Below, one piece after another: positions 7,828 through 16,179 of a stretch of DNA of 49,930 nucleotides (position 1 is its first letter; each line of letters begins with the position of its first letter). Under the pieces are notes generated by a model that worked only from the letters and a program-made list of their open reading frames with translations, made no database searches and was not told the DNA's origin. The position numbers and the translations under genes were made by a program. Source of the stretch: Clostridiales bacterium (GTDB taxonomy: Bacteria > Bacillota > Clostridia > Christensenellales > Aristaeellaceae); the NCBI GenBank assembly GCA_015056015.1, contig SVHD01000013.1, forward strand, positions 1-49,930, written 5' to 3'.

Positions 7828-9009
7828 ATGAATATCGATACCATGCAATTTGCCGATCGCTTCAACGGCATTTCGGGCAGCGCAATCCGCGAAATCTTTA
7901 AGCTGCTGGCCGTTCCCGGCATGATTTCCTTTGCCGGCGGCAATCCCTCCCCCGATTCTCTGCCGGATGTGCAGGCAGCGGAGCTGGCGAAAGAATTGCT
8001 GCTGGCAAACGGCAAGAATCTTTTGCAGTATGGCGCGACGGAAGGCTATGCCCCCTTGCGGGAAAGCCTGGTTCCTTACCTCAAGGATCGCTTTTCCATC
8101 ACCTGCGCCCAGGATGAAGTGCTTCCCGTCACCGGCTCTACCCAGGCCATGGATCTGCTTTGCAAAGCGCTGATCAACCCCGGGGATAAAGTGGTGGTGG
8201 AAAACCCCACCTTCCTTGGCAATATGCAGTGCATCAAGCTCTATCAGGCCCAGCTGATCCCCGTGGACAGCGATGACGACGGCATTGACGTAAACGCGCT
8301 GGAAGAAGTATTCAAAAAAGAACATCCCAAGATGCTCTATATCATCCCCACCTTCCAGAACCCCACCGGCCGCACCCTTTCCCTGGAACGCCGCAAAAAG
8401 GTGGCGCTGCTGGCCGCGCAATACGGCGTCGTGGTGGCGGAAGATGATCCTTACCGGGATCTTCGTTATGCCGGGGAAGAATTGCCCTCGATCAAATCCT
8501 TTGATACCGAAGGCTGGGTGGCCTTCATGGGCAGCTTCTCCAAGGTCATCTCCCCCGGTCTCCGCGTTGGCTTCCTCTGTGCCAATCCCACGCTCCTTCG
8601 CAAATGCACCATTGGCAAGCAATCCAGCGATGTGCATTCCGCCAATCTGAATCAGGCAATCGTGGATGCCTATATCCGCCGCGGCATGCTGATGCCCCAT
8701 GTGGCGGACATCTGCAAATCCTACGGTGAAAAGATGGAAACCATGCTGGATATGCTTTCCAAATGCGGCGGGGTGGCCCGATATACCCGGCCCGAAGGCG
8801 GGCTGTTCATCTTTGCGGAACTGGAAGAAGGCCGCAATGCCCTGGAGCTTTTGAAAAAGGCTGTGGATAAGAAAGTGGCCTATGTGCCCGGCACCCATTT
8901 CTACGCCGAGGGCGGCCACGAAAATACCTTCCGCCTCAATTTCTCCATGCCCAGCGTGGAGCAGATCAAAATCGGCATGACGGCACTCAACGAAGTTTTT
9001 TCTGAATAA
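7828..9009 (+). CDS. PLP-dependent aminotransferase, probably aromatic amino acid
   Basis: A 393-residue fold-type I aminotransferase of the group that includes 2-aminoadipate and aromatic aminotransferases. Blocks seen: ISFAGGNPSPDSLP near the N-terminus, LQYGATEGYAPLRE, VENPTFLG, IPTFQNPTGRTLS, VAEDDPYRDLRY, and GSFSKVISPGLRVGFL with the PLP lysine at residue 239. The frame is open further upstream, but the ATG at 7828 with AAGGAG six bases before it is the real start; the extension would lie in the T-box. Leader and tyrS neighbour suggest tyrosine or a related aromatic acid as substrate. That is inference from context. Confidence 0.88.
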   Translation: MNIDTMQFADRFNGISGSAIREIFKLLAVPGMISFAGGNPSPDSLPDVQAAELAKELLLANGKNLLQYGATEGYAPLRESLVPYLKDRFSITCAQDEVLPVTGSTQAMDLLCKALINPGDKVVVENPTFLGNMQCIKLYQAQLIPVDSDDDGIDVNALEEVFKKEHPKMLYIIPTFQNPTGRTLSLERRKKVALLAAQYGVVVAEDDPYRDLRYAGEELPSIKSFDTEGWVAFMGSFSKVISPGLRVGFLCANPTLLRKCTIGKQSSDVHSANLNQAIVDAYIRRGMLMPHVADICKSYGEKMETMLDMLSKCGGVARYTRPEGGLFIFAELEEGRNALELLKKAVDKKVAYVPGTHFYAEGGHENTFRLNFSMPSVEQIKIGMTALNEVFSE

Positions 9010-9049
9010 TCATCAACGAAACATCACATAAAAAAGGAGAATGATTCCC

Positions 9050-10273
9050 ATGGCAAACGTACTTGATACCCTCCGCGAGCGCGGATTCCTGGCCCAGATT
9101 ACCTTTGAAGACGACCTTTACAAGCAGCTGGAAAAGGAGCCCACCACCTTCTACGTGGGCTTTGACCCCACCGCCACCTCCCTGCACTTTGGCCATTTCA
9201 TTCCGATTATCGCCATGGCTCATATGCAGCGGGCGGGCCATATCCCGATTGCCCTGGTCGGCGGCGGCACTGCCATGATCGGCGATCCCTCCGGCAAGAC
9301 CGATATGCGCAAGATGATGACCGTGGAAACCATCGACCATAACGTTTCCTGCATCAAAAAGCAGATGGAACGCTTCATCGAATTCGGCGAAGGCAAGGCC
9401 ATGATCGTCAATAACGCCGACTGGATCCGCAAGCTTTCCTACATGGATTTCCTCCGGGACGTGGGCGCCATGTTCTCCGTCAACCGCATGCTGGCTGCCG
9501 AATGCTACAAGCAGCGCATGGAGCGCGGCCTGACCCTGCTTGAATTCAATTACATGGTTATGCAGGCCTATGACTTCCTTCAGCTCTTTAAGAATCATGG
9601 CTGCCGGCTGCAGATGGGCGGCGATGACCAGTGGAGCAATATGCTGGCGGGCGCCGATCTGATTCGCCGCAAGGAACAGGAAGCCGCCTATGCCTGCACC
9701 TTTAAGCTGCTGATGAACCACGAAGGCAAAAAGATGGGCAAAACCGAAAAGGGCGCCCTGTGGCTGGATCCCAATATGTGCAGCCCCTACGATTTCTTCC
9801 AGTACTGGCGCAATATCGCCGATGCCGACGTGGAAAAGTGCCTGAGCCTGCTCACCTTCCTGCCCATGGACGAAGTACGCCGTCTTTCCAAGCTGGAAGG
9901 CAGCGCCATTAACGAAGCCAAGACCATCCTGGCCTACGAATGCACCAAGCTGGTTCACGGCGAAGAAGAAGCCCAGAAGGCCCAGCTGGCTGCTGCTGCC
10001 CTCTTTGGCGGCGGCGCCGCGGCGGATGTTCCCACCTTTGAATGGACCCGTGCCCAGATGGAAGAAGATAACCGCCTGACCACCCTGCTCAATCTCTGCG
10101 GTCTTTGCGTAAGCAAGGGCGACGCCCGCAAGCAGGTGCAGCAGGGCGCGGTAGCCATCGATGACGGCAAGGTTGCCGATATCAATCTGGTCATCACCGC
10201 CGATATGATCCCCACCGACGGCATTCTGCTTCGCAAGGGCAAGAAGAATTTCTGCCGCGTGGTGCTCAAGTAA
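9050..10273 (+). CDS. tyrS: tyrosyl-tRNA synthetase
   Basis: A 407-residue class I synthetase that charges tRNA-Tyr. The HIGH motif appears as HFGH (46-49) inside SLHFGHF. The KMSKS loop appears as KMGKT in [13 protein letters not shown], a variant normal for bacterial TyrS. The tyrosine-pocket block [12 protein letters not shown] is intact, and the C-terminus is an S4 RNA-binding domain. I chose ATG 9050 over ATG 9041 because AAGGAG ends ten bases before 9050 but only one base before 9041. It is second in the T-box operon. Confidence 0.97.
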   Translation: MANVLDTLRERGFLAQITFEDDLYKQLEKEPTTFYVGFDPTATSLHFGHFIPIIAMAHMQRAGHIPIALVGGGTAMIGDPSGKTDMRKMMTVETIDHNVSCIKKQMERFIEFGEGKAMIVNNADWIRKLSYMDFLRDVGAMFSVNRMLAAECYKQRMERGLTLLEFNYMVMQAYDFLQLFKNHGCRLQMGGDDQWSNMLAGADLIRRKEQEAAYACTFKLLMNHEGKKMGKTEKGALWLDPNMCSPYDFFQYWRNIADADVEKCLSLLTFLPMDEVRRLSKLEGSAINEAKTILAYECTKLVHGEEEAQKAQLAAAALFGGGAAADVPTFEWTRAQMEEDNRLTTLLNLCGLCVSKGDARKQVQQGAVAIDDGKVADINLVITADMIPTDGILLRKGKKNFCRVVLK

Positions 10274-10929
10274 TGCCCGGCGATTACAAAACCTTAAAAC
10301 AGGCGGCCAGCGATGAATTCATCGTCAATAAAAGCCGCTTCATTGGCTACGCCTCCCCCTGCGAAACGGAGGAGGAGGCGTTAGCCTTTTTAAAGTCCAT
10401 CCGGGAAAAGCATAAAGACGCCACCCATAATTGCTATGCCTATGTGATCGGGCAAAACGCCGGTATCATGCGCTATAATGATGATGGCGAGCCCGGCGGC
10501 ACCGCGGGCATGCCCATGATGGAAGTGATCAAGGCCCGGGGCGTGGTCAATTGCTGTGTGGTTGTCACCCGATATTTTGGCGGCATCCTGCTGGGCGCCG
10601 GCGGTTTGGTGCGTGCATACAGCCATGGCTGCGCCATCGCGCTGAACGCCGCCCAGGTGGTGCGGATGGAGGAAAGCCAGAAAATTCTGCTGGATGTGCC
10701 CTATCCCCTTTGGGATCGGGTAAACCATGCGCTGAAAAGCCTGCCCCAGATCACGGAAGAAACCAATTTCGGCGCTTCGGTGGAGGCCACGCTGCTCATC
10801 CGCAAAAAGGATGTGGATTTTGTCACCCAGAAGCTCACCGCCCTTACTGACGCCAAGGCCGAATGGCTGGAGCTGGATGAACTGCATTATCCCTGGCCGG
10901 AGGAAGAAAATCCCTCTTCTGAGCCTTGA
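10273..10929 (+). CDS. yigZ: YigZ/IMPACT family protein (UPF0029)
   Basis: A 218-residue cytoplasmic protein of the IMPACT family. The N-terminal domain carries the signature DGEPGGTAGMPM followed by VVVTRYFGGILLGAGGLVRAY. The C-terminal part fits the ferredoxin-like DUF1949 domain. Family members are linked to ribosome or translation functions; the bacterial role is not settled. The ATG overlaps the tyrS stop (TAATG), so translational coupling is likely. A terminator follows directly, closing the T-box operon. Confidence 0.92.
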   Translation: MPGDYKTLKQAASDEFIVNKSRFIGYASPCETEEEALAFLKSIREKHKDATHNCYAYVIGQNAGIMRYNDDGEPGGTAGMPMMEVIKARGVVNCCVVVTRYFGGILLGAGGLVRAYSHGCAIALNAAQVVRMEESQKILLDVPYPLWDRVNHALKSLPQITEETNFGASVEATLLIRKKDVDFVTQKLTALTDAKAEWLELDELHYPWPEEENPSSEP

Positions 10930-10932
10930 ATG

Positions 10933-10960
10933 AAAACGGCATGCTTTTCATGCCGTTTTT
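10933..10960 (+). terminator. terminator of the T-box operon
   Basis: Stem AAACGGCATG / CATGCCGTTT with a short loop and a T-run, starting four bases after the yigZ stop. Confidence 0.92.
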
Positions 10961-10980
10961 GATTGGAGATAAACGCTTTT

Positions 10981-11793
10981 ATGGGAAAAAAACTCTTTAT
11001 TACCGATCTGGATGGCACGCTGCTGCGCCAGGATATGAAAATTTCAGAATTCACCATGCAAACCCTCAATGCCCTGATAGACCGCGGCCTGCTCTTTTCC
11101 TATGCCACCGCCCGTTCCCATCATACTTCCTCGCTGTTAACGGCCGGACTGCATATAAAAACCCCCGTCATTGTCAATAACGGCGTTTTCATTCTGGAAA
11201 ACGGCACCTGGAAGCGACTGCACGGATCCTATTTTTCCGCATCGGATGCCGCGCGCATTCTTTCTCTGCTTCAATCCCACGACGTGCATCCGCTGGTTTA
11301 TACTTATCTTGGGGATATCCAGAAATATTCCTATGATCCCCATAGGCTTGGCCACGGAACCAGAAATTTTATCGTCAATCATCCGGAGGATCCCAGAAAG
11401 CGTCCCGTTTCCCCTGAACAATTGCTGGCTGGGAATATATTCTATTTCACCTGTATCGATGAAAAAGAAAAACTGCTTTCCTGTTATGAGCAATTAAAGG
11501 ATGATTTCCATTGCGTCTCTCAGGTTGATCTGTATGACGGCGAGCAATGGCTGGAAATCATGCCAAAGAACGCCACCAAGGCCAGCGCTGCCATAAAGCT
11601 CAAGGAAATGCTGGGCTGCGATAAAATCATTTCCTTTGGGGACGGGGTCAATGATCTGCCCCTCTTCTCCGTTTCCGATGAATGCTATGCCATGGGAAAT
11701 GCGGATAAACGCGTAAAGCAGGCCGCAACCGCTGTCATCGGCAGCAATGAAAAGGATGGCGTGGCGCGCTTCCTGCTGAACTATTTCAAATAA
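10981..11793 (+). CDS. Cof-type HAD-IIB phosphatase
   Basis: A 270-residue hydrolase of the haloacid dehalogenase superfamily. The nucleophile motif DLDGTLL is at residues 9-15 (Asp9, Asp11). FGDGVNDLPLF near the C-terminus is motif IV with the magnesium-binding acidic residues. A large cap domain lies between, as in Cof/YidA phosphatases of sugar phosphates or cofactors. The substrate is not predictable. I chose ATG 10981 because the protein aligns from MGKKLFITDLDG; GGAG lies about 12 bases upstream, a little far. It follows the T-box operon terminator. Confidence 0.9.
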   Translation: MGKKLFITDLDGTLLRQDMKISEFTMQTLNALIDRGLLFSYATARSHHTSSLLTAGLHIKTPVIVNNGVFILENGTWKRLHGSYFSASDAARILSLLQSHDVHPLVYTYLGDIQKYSYDPHRLGHGTRNFIVNHPEDPRKRPVSPEQLLAGNIFYFTCIDEKEKLLSCYEQLKDDFHCVSQVDLYDGEQWLEIMPKNATKASAAIKLKEMLGCDKIISFGDGVNDLPLFSVSDECYAMGNADKRVKQAATAVIGSNEKDGVARFLLNYFK

Positions 11794-11802
11794 ACCATTC
11801 TC

Positions 11803-11862
11803 AATGCACCTCATTTTTTGTTCCGCATAGGATGTAAGGGAACAAAAAGAAAGGGGTGCATT
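11803..11862 (+). promoter_or_regulatory. long hairpin enclosing the RBS of the LysM gene
   Basis: Two nested inverted repeats: AATGCACC (11803-11810) with GGTGCATT (11855-11862), and TTTTTGTTCC (11815-11824) with GGAACAAAAA (11839-11848). The Shine-Dalgarno AAAGGGG lies at the base of the right arm, three bases before the ATG at 11866. If folded, the hairpin would hide the ribosome site. Confidence 0.6.
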
Positions 11863-11865
11863 TCC

Positions 11866-12516
11866 ATGTCTGAATCTCATTCTGCCAACTGTGCCTATCA
11901 GTATACCGTCAAGCGGGGCGACAGCTTCTATCTCATCGCTCATCGGCTGGGCGTATCGCTCCGGGATCTGCTGGATGCCAATCCCAATATTCCCCCTGCA
12001 AGGCTTACGGTAGGCGACGTCCTGTGCATTCCCTACAGCGAGGATGTGCAAAAGCCCGCCGGAGATGGCAATAATAACGGCGGAAATCAGGGAAATACCG
12101 GGAACAGCAATCAATGCATGGATGAAAACGGCAATTGCATCTGCCCCGAAACGCCGGAAACCCCTGATGAACCGGAACAGGAAACGCCCTACGTATGCCC
12201 TGCCAACCGGCGTGCGGTTGTTCAGGAGGGGCAAACCGCCAGCGATCTGCAATTGCGCTATGATCTTTCGTATTATACTCTGCAAAGCGCCAATGCCCAA
12301 ACCGATCTGGACGCCATCAAGGCAGGCGATATTGTCTGTATCCCCGAAAGCAATTTCCCCTGTCCCCTTGCTTCCACCGTTACCCTGAAGGAAAATGAAA
12401 CCCTGGAATCCATCGCCGTTACATATAATTTGCCCATCGCATCGCTTTTGCGGGTAAATCCCTGCCTGGCGCCGGAGGATTTTGCCCAAGGCGTTACCAT
12501 CCGTCTGCCCGAATAA
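11866..12516 (+). CDS. triple LysM-domain protein
   Basis: A 216-residue protein with three LysM modules: about 12-56 (YTVKRGDSFYLIAHRLGVS, ending LTVGDVLCIP), about 118-160 (VVQEGQTASDLQLRYDLS, ending IKAGDIVCIP) and about 167-214 (VTLKENETLESIAVTYNLP). Modules 1 and 2 are joined by a Gly/Asn- then Pro/Glu-rich linker with several cysteines. LysM domains bind N-acetylglucosamine polymers such as peptidoglycan. There is no signal peptide, as in spore-coat LysM proteins such as SafA, so a cortex or coat role in the mother cell is plausible but inferred. The RBS lies in a long hairpin. Confidence 0.88.
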   Translation: MSESHSANCAYQYTVKRGDSFYLIAHRLGVSLRDLLDANPNIPPARLTVGDVLCIPYSEDVQKPAGDGNNNGGNQGNTGNSNQCMDENGNCICPETPETPDEPEQETPYVCPANRRAVVQEGQTASDLQLRYDLSYYTLQSANAQTDLDAIKAGDIVCIPESNFPCPLASTVTLKENETLESIAVTYNLPIASLLRVNPCLAPEDFAQGVTIRLPE

Positions 12517-12524
12517 GCCTGTCG

Positions 12525-12556
12525 AAAACCCCTGCGTTTCATGCGCAGGGGTTTTT
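12525..12556 (+). terminator. terminator of the LysM gene
   Basis: Perfect stem AAAACCCCTGCG / CGCAGGGGTTTT followed by T, eight bases after the stop. Confidence 0.93.
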
Positions 12557-12670
12557 CCGTGTCATCATTTGGACATTTTTCCAACACAATACCGCAATCT
12601 TGTTCTCATATACTCTCTATCGCCCGGTGAAATGCCGAGAAAAATACAGAAAAAAGAGAGGAATCCACCG

Positions 12671-13303
12671 ATGAAAAAGAAATGCGCTTCTCTATTGGCA
12701 ATTCTGCTGGCCGCCGTGTTATTGCTGACCGGCTGTTCCGGTAATAAAGACGAGAAAAAAGAAAACAGTTATTCCCTCCAGGTGCTTCTTGCCGCGCCTT
12801 ATGTAACCGACGAGCATGCCAACGCCTTGAAAGACGAGCTTTCCGTCGCTCATCCCGATCTTTTCACCGAAGCCAATCCGCTGTCCGTCCAATATGCTAT
12901 GATGGGTGATGGAAAATCCGATCCTTCGCTTATGGTTGCCGGAGTAACAAAAATTGCAGCCATGTTTTCCGGCCAAGAAGTCGAACTGATGATTTGCGAT
13001 GCCGATAATGCCCGCCGTTATGGGGAAAACGGCGAAAACTATGTGCCCCTCGATACGCTTTTCACGCAGGCCGAACAGCAGGAATTGGGCATCAAGGGCG
13101 CATGCGTGCCTATTCTGGATGATGAGGGAAATGAAACCGGGGAAATGAGCGCACCCTGCGGCGTGGATTTAACTGAAAATGCTGCGGTGATCCGCCTGCT
13201 CGGTAATCAGGGATATTCCGCTTATGTCATCCAGGGACAGACCAACCTGGAAAATGCCAAAACGGCGATTCGCCATCTTTTAACCATGGAAATGCCGCAA
13301 TAA
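12671..13303 (+). CDS. putative lipoprotein of unknown function
   Basis: A 210-residue protein with a lipoprotein signal: MKKK, a hydrophobic core, and the lipobox LLTGC with Cys at about residue 23. It should be lipid-anchored on the outside of the membrane. The mature part contains segments such as VQVL-like beta strands and the repeated pattern of a small alpha/beta domain, but I cannot assign a family. The frame is open from 12482; the ATG at 12671 was chosen because of the signal peptide and AGAGAGGA upstream. It has its own unit between two terminators. Confidence 0.8.
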   Translation: MKKKCASLLAILLAAVLLLTGCSGNKDEKKENSYSLQVLLAAPYVTDEHANALKDELSVAHPDLFTEANPLSVQYAMMGDGKSDPSLMVAGVTKIAAMFSGQEVELMICDADNARRYGENGENYVPLDTLFTQAEQQELGIKGACVPILDDEGNETGEMSAPCGVDLTENAAVIRLLGNQGYSAYVIQGQTNLENAKTAIRHLLTMEMPQ

Positions 13304-13306
13304 AAA

Positions 13307-13336
13307 AACAGCCCGATTTTTTCGGGCTGAATTTTT
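13307..13336. terminator. bidirectional terminator between convergent genes
   Basis: Stem CAGCCCGA / TCGGGCTG with A-run on the left and T-run on the right. It can end both the lipoprotein gene (plus) and the TIM-barrel gene (minus). Confidence 0.92.
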
Positions 13337-13337
13337 A

Positions 13338-14099
13338 TTACATAAAGTGCTTGTGGATGAAATCGCTACTGATTTTCAGGCTGTCAAAGGGATCGCCGGG
13401 GCAGGTATCCTGTTCCACCACATAATAGCGGACGCCGGCCTTTTCAGCGGTTTCCATGATCCCTTCCCAATAAAGATTGCCGTTGCCGATTTCGGTAATG
13501 ATATGCTTTTCCTTTTCCGTGCTCTTGGCCATATCCTTCAGATGCAGGATATCAATCCGGCCGGCCAGCATTTCAATCCAATGGCGCACATCGCCGCCGC
13601 CATGCTGCACCCAATAGGTGTCCAGCACGAAGGAAGTGGTTTTGGGATTCAGGCCTTCCACAAGCCGATCCATGACCAGACGGCCTTCTTCATCCTTCAC
13701 AAATTCATGGGAATGATTATGATAGGTGAATTTACCGCCCCGGGCGGCCATTTTTTCACCAATAGCATTGGCCTTGACGATGAAATCCTTCACATCCTGG
13801 ATGGACTGGGGACGGAAGCCGCCGATGCCCATATTCTTCGTGCCCAGATGCATATGATTCTCATAGGCCTGCTCAAAATCTTCCACCATCAGATCGAATT
13901 TATCATGGGTACCCACGATTTCCAGGTTTTCTTCCCGGGCAATCCGGCCAAATTCTTCGTAAGGAATCTGGCAGCCCGCCGTCTGGGCCTGATCATAACC
14001 CAAATCCTTCAGCCTGCGGAAGCTTTCCCGCACGTGCTCCGGAGTATCCAGAAATTCCCGGATGGTGTAGAGCTGAACGCCCAGTTTCTGAATTTTCAT
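13338..14099 (-). CDS. sugar phosphate isomerase/epimerase-like TIM barrel
   Basis: A 253-residue protein of the xylose-isomerase-like TIM barrel family (AP_endonuc_2 fold). It begins MKIQKLGVQLYTIRE, a common start of the family. Likely metal ligands lie in YHNHSHEF, VLDTYWVQHGG, ILHLKDM and the C-terminal VVEQD. The reaction is probably isomerisation or epimerisation of a sugar or sugar phosphate; the substrate is not clear. The RBS GAGGAGG precedes the ATG. It starts 38 bases after the Spo0A-like gene with no clear terminator between, so it may be the last gene of that operon. Confidence 0.85.
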   Translation of the reverse strand: MKIQKLGVQLYTIREFLDTPEHVRESFRRLKDLGYDQAQTAGCQIPYEEFGRIAREENLEIVGTHDKFDLMVEDFEQAYENHMHLGTKNMGIGGFRPQSIQDVKDFIVKANAIGEKMAARGGKFTYHNHSHEFVKDEEGRLVMDRLVEGLNPKTTSFVLDTYWVQHGGGDVRHWIEMLAGRIDILHLKDMAKSTEKEKHIITEIGNGNLYWEGIMETAEKAGVRYYVVEQDTCPGDPFDSLKISSDFIHKHFM

Positions 14100-14137
14100 A
14101 TCGTATTCCTCCTCGTTTTTTTATCATAGAAACGCCC

Positions 14138-14914
14138 TTAACGGATCGTTTGCGTCTGAAGCAATTGCTTTTCGCCTTCCCGGCGGACATGCTCTGCCAA
14201 CATGGAAATAAATTCGGCGTTTGTGGGCTTTCCCCTTTCTGCGTCCACAGAAAAACCGAATAACCGCTGAATCGCCGGCAAATTCCCATGCAGCCAGGTA
14301 TTTTCAATCGCTGTGCGGATGGCCCGCTCCACCGCCTGCGGGGTGGCAGAGAATTTATCCCCCAGCAACGGATACATTTTCCTGCTGTAAGCATTTGCCA
14401 GATGAGGAGCGCAGGCCACGTAAGCGGCGCCAAACAGCATATAGCGTCTTCCCTTCAGCGCTGCCGGCACGCCCAATTCATCCAATAACTCCCCCGCAAG
14501 AGAGATACGCATTTCTTCGGTTTTCCCGGAAAGACGGGCAAGCGGCATATCCGCCAGTTTTTCCAGCCGGGGAATCAGCATTTCCAGGTTCTCCGGTAAA
14601 TTTTCCGCCAGGTCTGCGCCTTTTTCCCGCGCCATATGAAGCCATGTTTCTGATTGCATCGGCAGCAAAAACAGTATCCTTGGCGGGGCCAGCATGCTGT
14701 TTCCCAATTCATCGATCAGCGCCAGCCCATCCAGACCGGTCAGCGCACTGCCAAGAATCAAAAGATCCGGTGAAAGCCGTCGGATTTCCCCGGCTGCCTT
14801 CCGTCCGTCTGAACTTTGGCCCACGGGACAAAAATAGCTTTTGGCAAGCACGATTCTTTCAATAATCTCCGCCTGCGCCGATGCGATATACACCCGCTGA
14901 ATTTCCGCGCTCAT
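14138..14914 (-). CDS. Spo0A paralogue with a degenerate receiver domain
   Basis: A 258-residue protein with the two-domain layout of Spo0A. The C-terminal half is clearly a Spo0A effector domain: LLDELGVPAALKGRRYM, then AVERAIRTAIENTW (recognition helix), LFGFSVDAERGKPTNAEFIS. The N-terminal half aligns with the receiver but has lost its key residues. The acidic pair is Ser12-Ala13, the phospho-acceptor position is Gly55 (LILGSALTGLDGLALI, against LVLDIIMPHLDGLAVL in Bacillus subtilis), and the Thr and Lys switch residues are missing. An Arg of the DNA-recognition helix is Ala (QAVERAIR). ATG 14914 overlaps the upstream exporter gene by ATGA. It should bind DNA without phosphorelay control. 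Confidence 0.88.
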   Translation of the reverse strand: MSAEIQRVYIASAQAEIIERIVLAKSYFCPVGQSSDGRKAAGEIRRLSPDLLILGSALTGLDGLALIDELGNSMLAPPRILFLLPMQSETWLHMAREKGADLAENLPENLEMLIPRLEKLADMPLARLSGKTEEMRISLAGELLDELGVPAALKGRRYMLFGAAYVACAPHLANAYSRKMYPLLGDKFSATPQAVERAIRTAIENTWLHGNLPAIQRLFGFSVDAERGKPTNAEFISMLAEHVRREGEKQLLQTQTIR

Positions 14915-15342
14915 GTCATTTCCTTCTTTTTCCGGCTTCTCAGATTCGCAAAAATCACCGTGGAAACAGTCAGGGCGAGGGCAATCCCGCAAATCCCCAA
15001 TACGGTTTCGGTGCCGGTGGAAACTGCCATGGATGCGTCGCCCTCCACCAGATATCGCATGGTGCGATACAAGCCGACGCCGGGCACCAGCGGAATAATG
15101 GCGCTGGTAATAAACATGGTAGCTGTGTGCTTGAGAAGCCGCGCGCAGATTTCACAACTGATCCCAATAAGCAGTGTGGCAAAAAAATAGCCCATGGTGC
15201 TCTGATTCAGCAGGAGAAATACGCCGTAACCGGCAGTGGCAATCAGGCCGGTAATCGGATAGGCTTTTTTAGGCAAATGCACCAGCGCGGAAAAGGCCAG
15301 CGCGGCCACAAAACAGGCAATTAACTGTACCCACCAGCTCAC
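14911..15342 (-). CDS. threonine/serine exporter, second half (ThrE_2/YjjB-like)
   Basis: A 143-residue membrane protein with about four to five helices. It matches the small subunit of the two-gene ThrE-type exporter: LPKKAYPITGLIATAGYGVF and the conserved IIPLVPGVGLYRTM are typical. It probably works with the product of the upstream gene. The start is GTG 15342, overlapping the upstream stop (GTGA) and preceded by GGAGGG. The 3' end overlaps the Spo0A-like gene by four bases, so the three genes are translationally coupled. Confidence 0.88.
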   Translation of the reverse strand: MSWWVQLIACFVAALAFSALVHLPKKAYPITGLIATAGYGVFLLLNQSTMGYFFATLLIGISCEICARLLKHTATMFITSAIIPLVPGVGLYRTMRYLVEGDASMAVSTGTETVLGICGIALALTVSTVIFANLRSRKKKEMT

Positions 15343-16103
15343 GACGGAATCCCTCCCCACATGGAAAGCATCAGGCCGATACCGACCGCCAGCATCACCG
15401 CGCAAAGAATGGCCTCAATAAACCGCGCTCCCCCGGATACCAGATCCCCGCGGATGGTATCCCGGATGGCATTGGTGGTGGCAAGGCCGGGAAGCAGGGG
15501 CATAATCGCCCCGGAAATAATCGGCTCCACCTGAACGCCGGAAAGCAGGCTGGCGCCAATCAGCGCAAGCAGGGTGGTCAGGGAACCGGCAATCATGCTG
15601 GAAAGAAGTCCCGGCACATGCCGCTTTTCCAATAACGGCAGCGCCATCTGCACCGCCGCGCCGCAGAAAAAGGATACGATAAAATCCACCCAGAATCCGC
15701 CCAGCATGATGGTAAAGCTGCCTGCGGAAAGGGCACTGGCGCCAATAAGAAACCAGGGATTATTTTTCCTCGGCTTCCTGATTTCCTCCAGCCGGCGCAG
15801 GGCCTCCTCGGCCGAAAGCTTTCCTTCAGCCACCTCCCGGGAAATGCCGTTGCATAAATCAATCCGCGCCAGATTGGTGGCCCGGTTATGCACCCGCACG
15901 ATCCGGGTAATGCTCTTGTGATCCTCCGTATCCAGCGTCAGCATCAGCCCGGTGGGCAGGGCCAATACATCCACCCGGGAAATATGCAGCCCGGCACACA
16001 TCCGCTCCACAGTTTCCTCCGCCCGGTATGTTTCGCCGCCGCTTTCCAATATTATCTTGGACGCCAGGCAAATGGCGTCCAGCGTTACGGCCATGTTATC
16101 CAT
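15339..16103 (-). CDS. threonine/serine exporter, first half (ThrE/YjjP-like)
   Basis: A 254-residue protein. The cytoplasmic N-terminal domain (about 1-115) includes the family pattern GGETYRAEETVERM and LPTGLMLTL. About five membrane helices follow, with the conserved IISGAIMPLLPGLATTNAIRD motif. In Firmicutes this half pairs with a YjjB-like half; related proteins export threonine, serine or dicarboxylates. I chose the ATG at 16103 because GGAGG lies seven bases upstream. Being coupled to a Spo0A paralogue is unusual. Confidence 0.88.
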   Translation of the reverse strand: MDNMAVTLDAICLASKIILESGGETYRAEETVERMCAGLHISRVDVLALPTGLMLTLDTEDHKSITRIVRVHNRATNLARIDLCNGISREVAEGKLSAEEALRRLEEIRKPRKNNPWFLIGASALSAGSFTIMLGGFWVDFIVSFFCGAAVQMALPLLEKRHVPGLLSSMIAGSLTTLLALIGASLLSGVQVEPIISGAIMPLLPGLATTNAIRDTIRGDLVSGGARFIEAILCAVMLAVGIGLMLSMWGGIPS

Positions 16104-16141
16104 CCGTACGCCTCCATAAACAGAATAAAAATTCACTACGA

Positions 16142-16170
16142 ATCATAGCACAGAGAAAATGGAAAGTAAA
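16142..16170 (-). promoter_or_regulatory. possible promoter of the exporter/Spo0A-like operon
   Basis: TTTACT (16170-16165) and TATGAT (16147-16142) with 17 bp spacing on the minus strand, about 40 bases before the start codon. Confidence 0.45.
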
Positions 16171-16179
16171 GTTTTTTCA

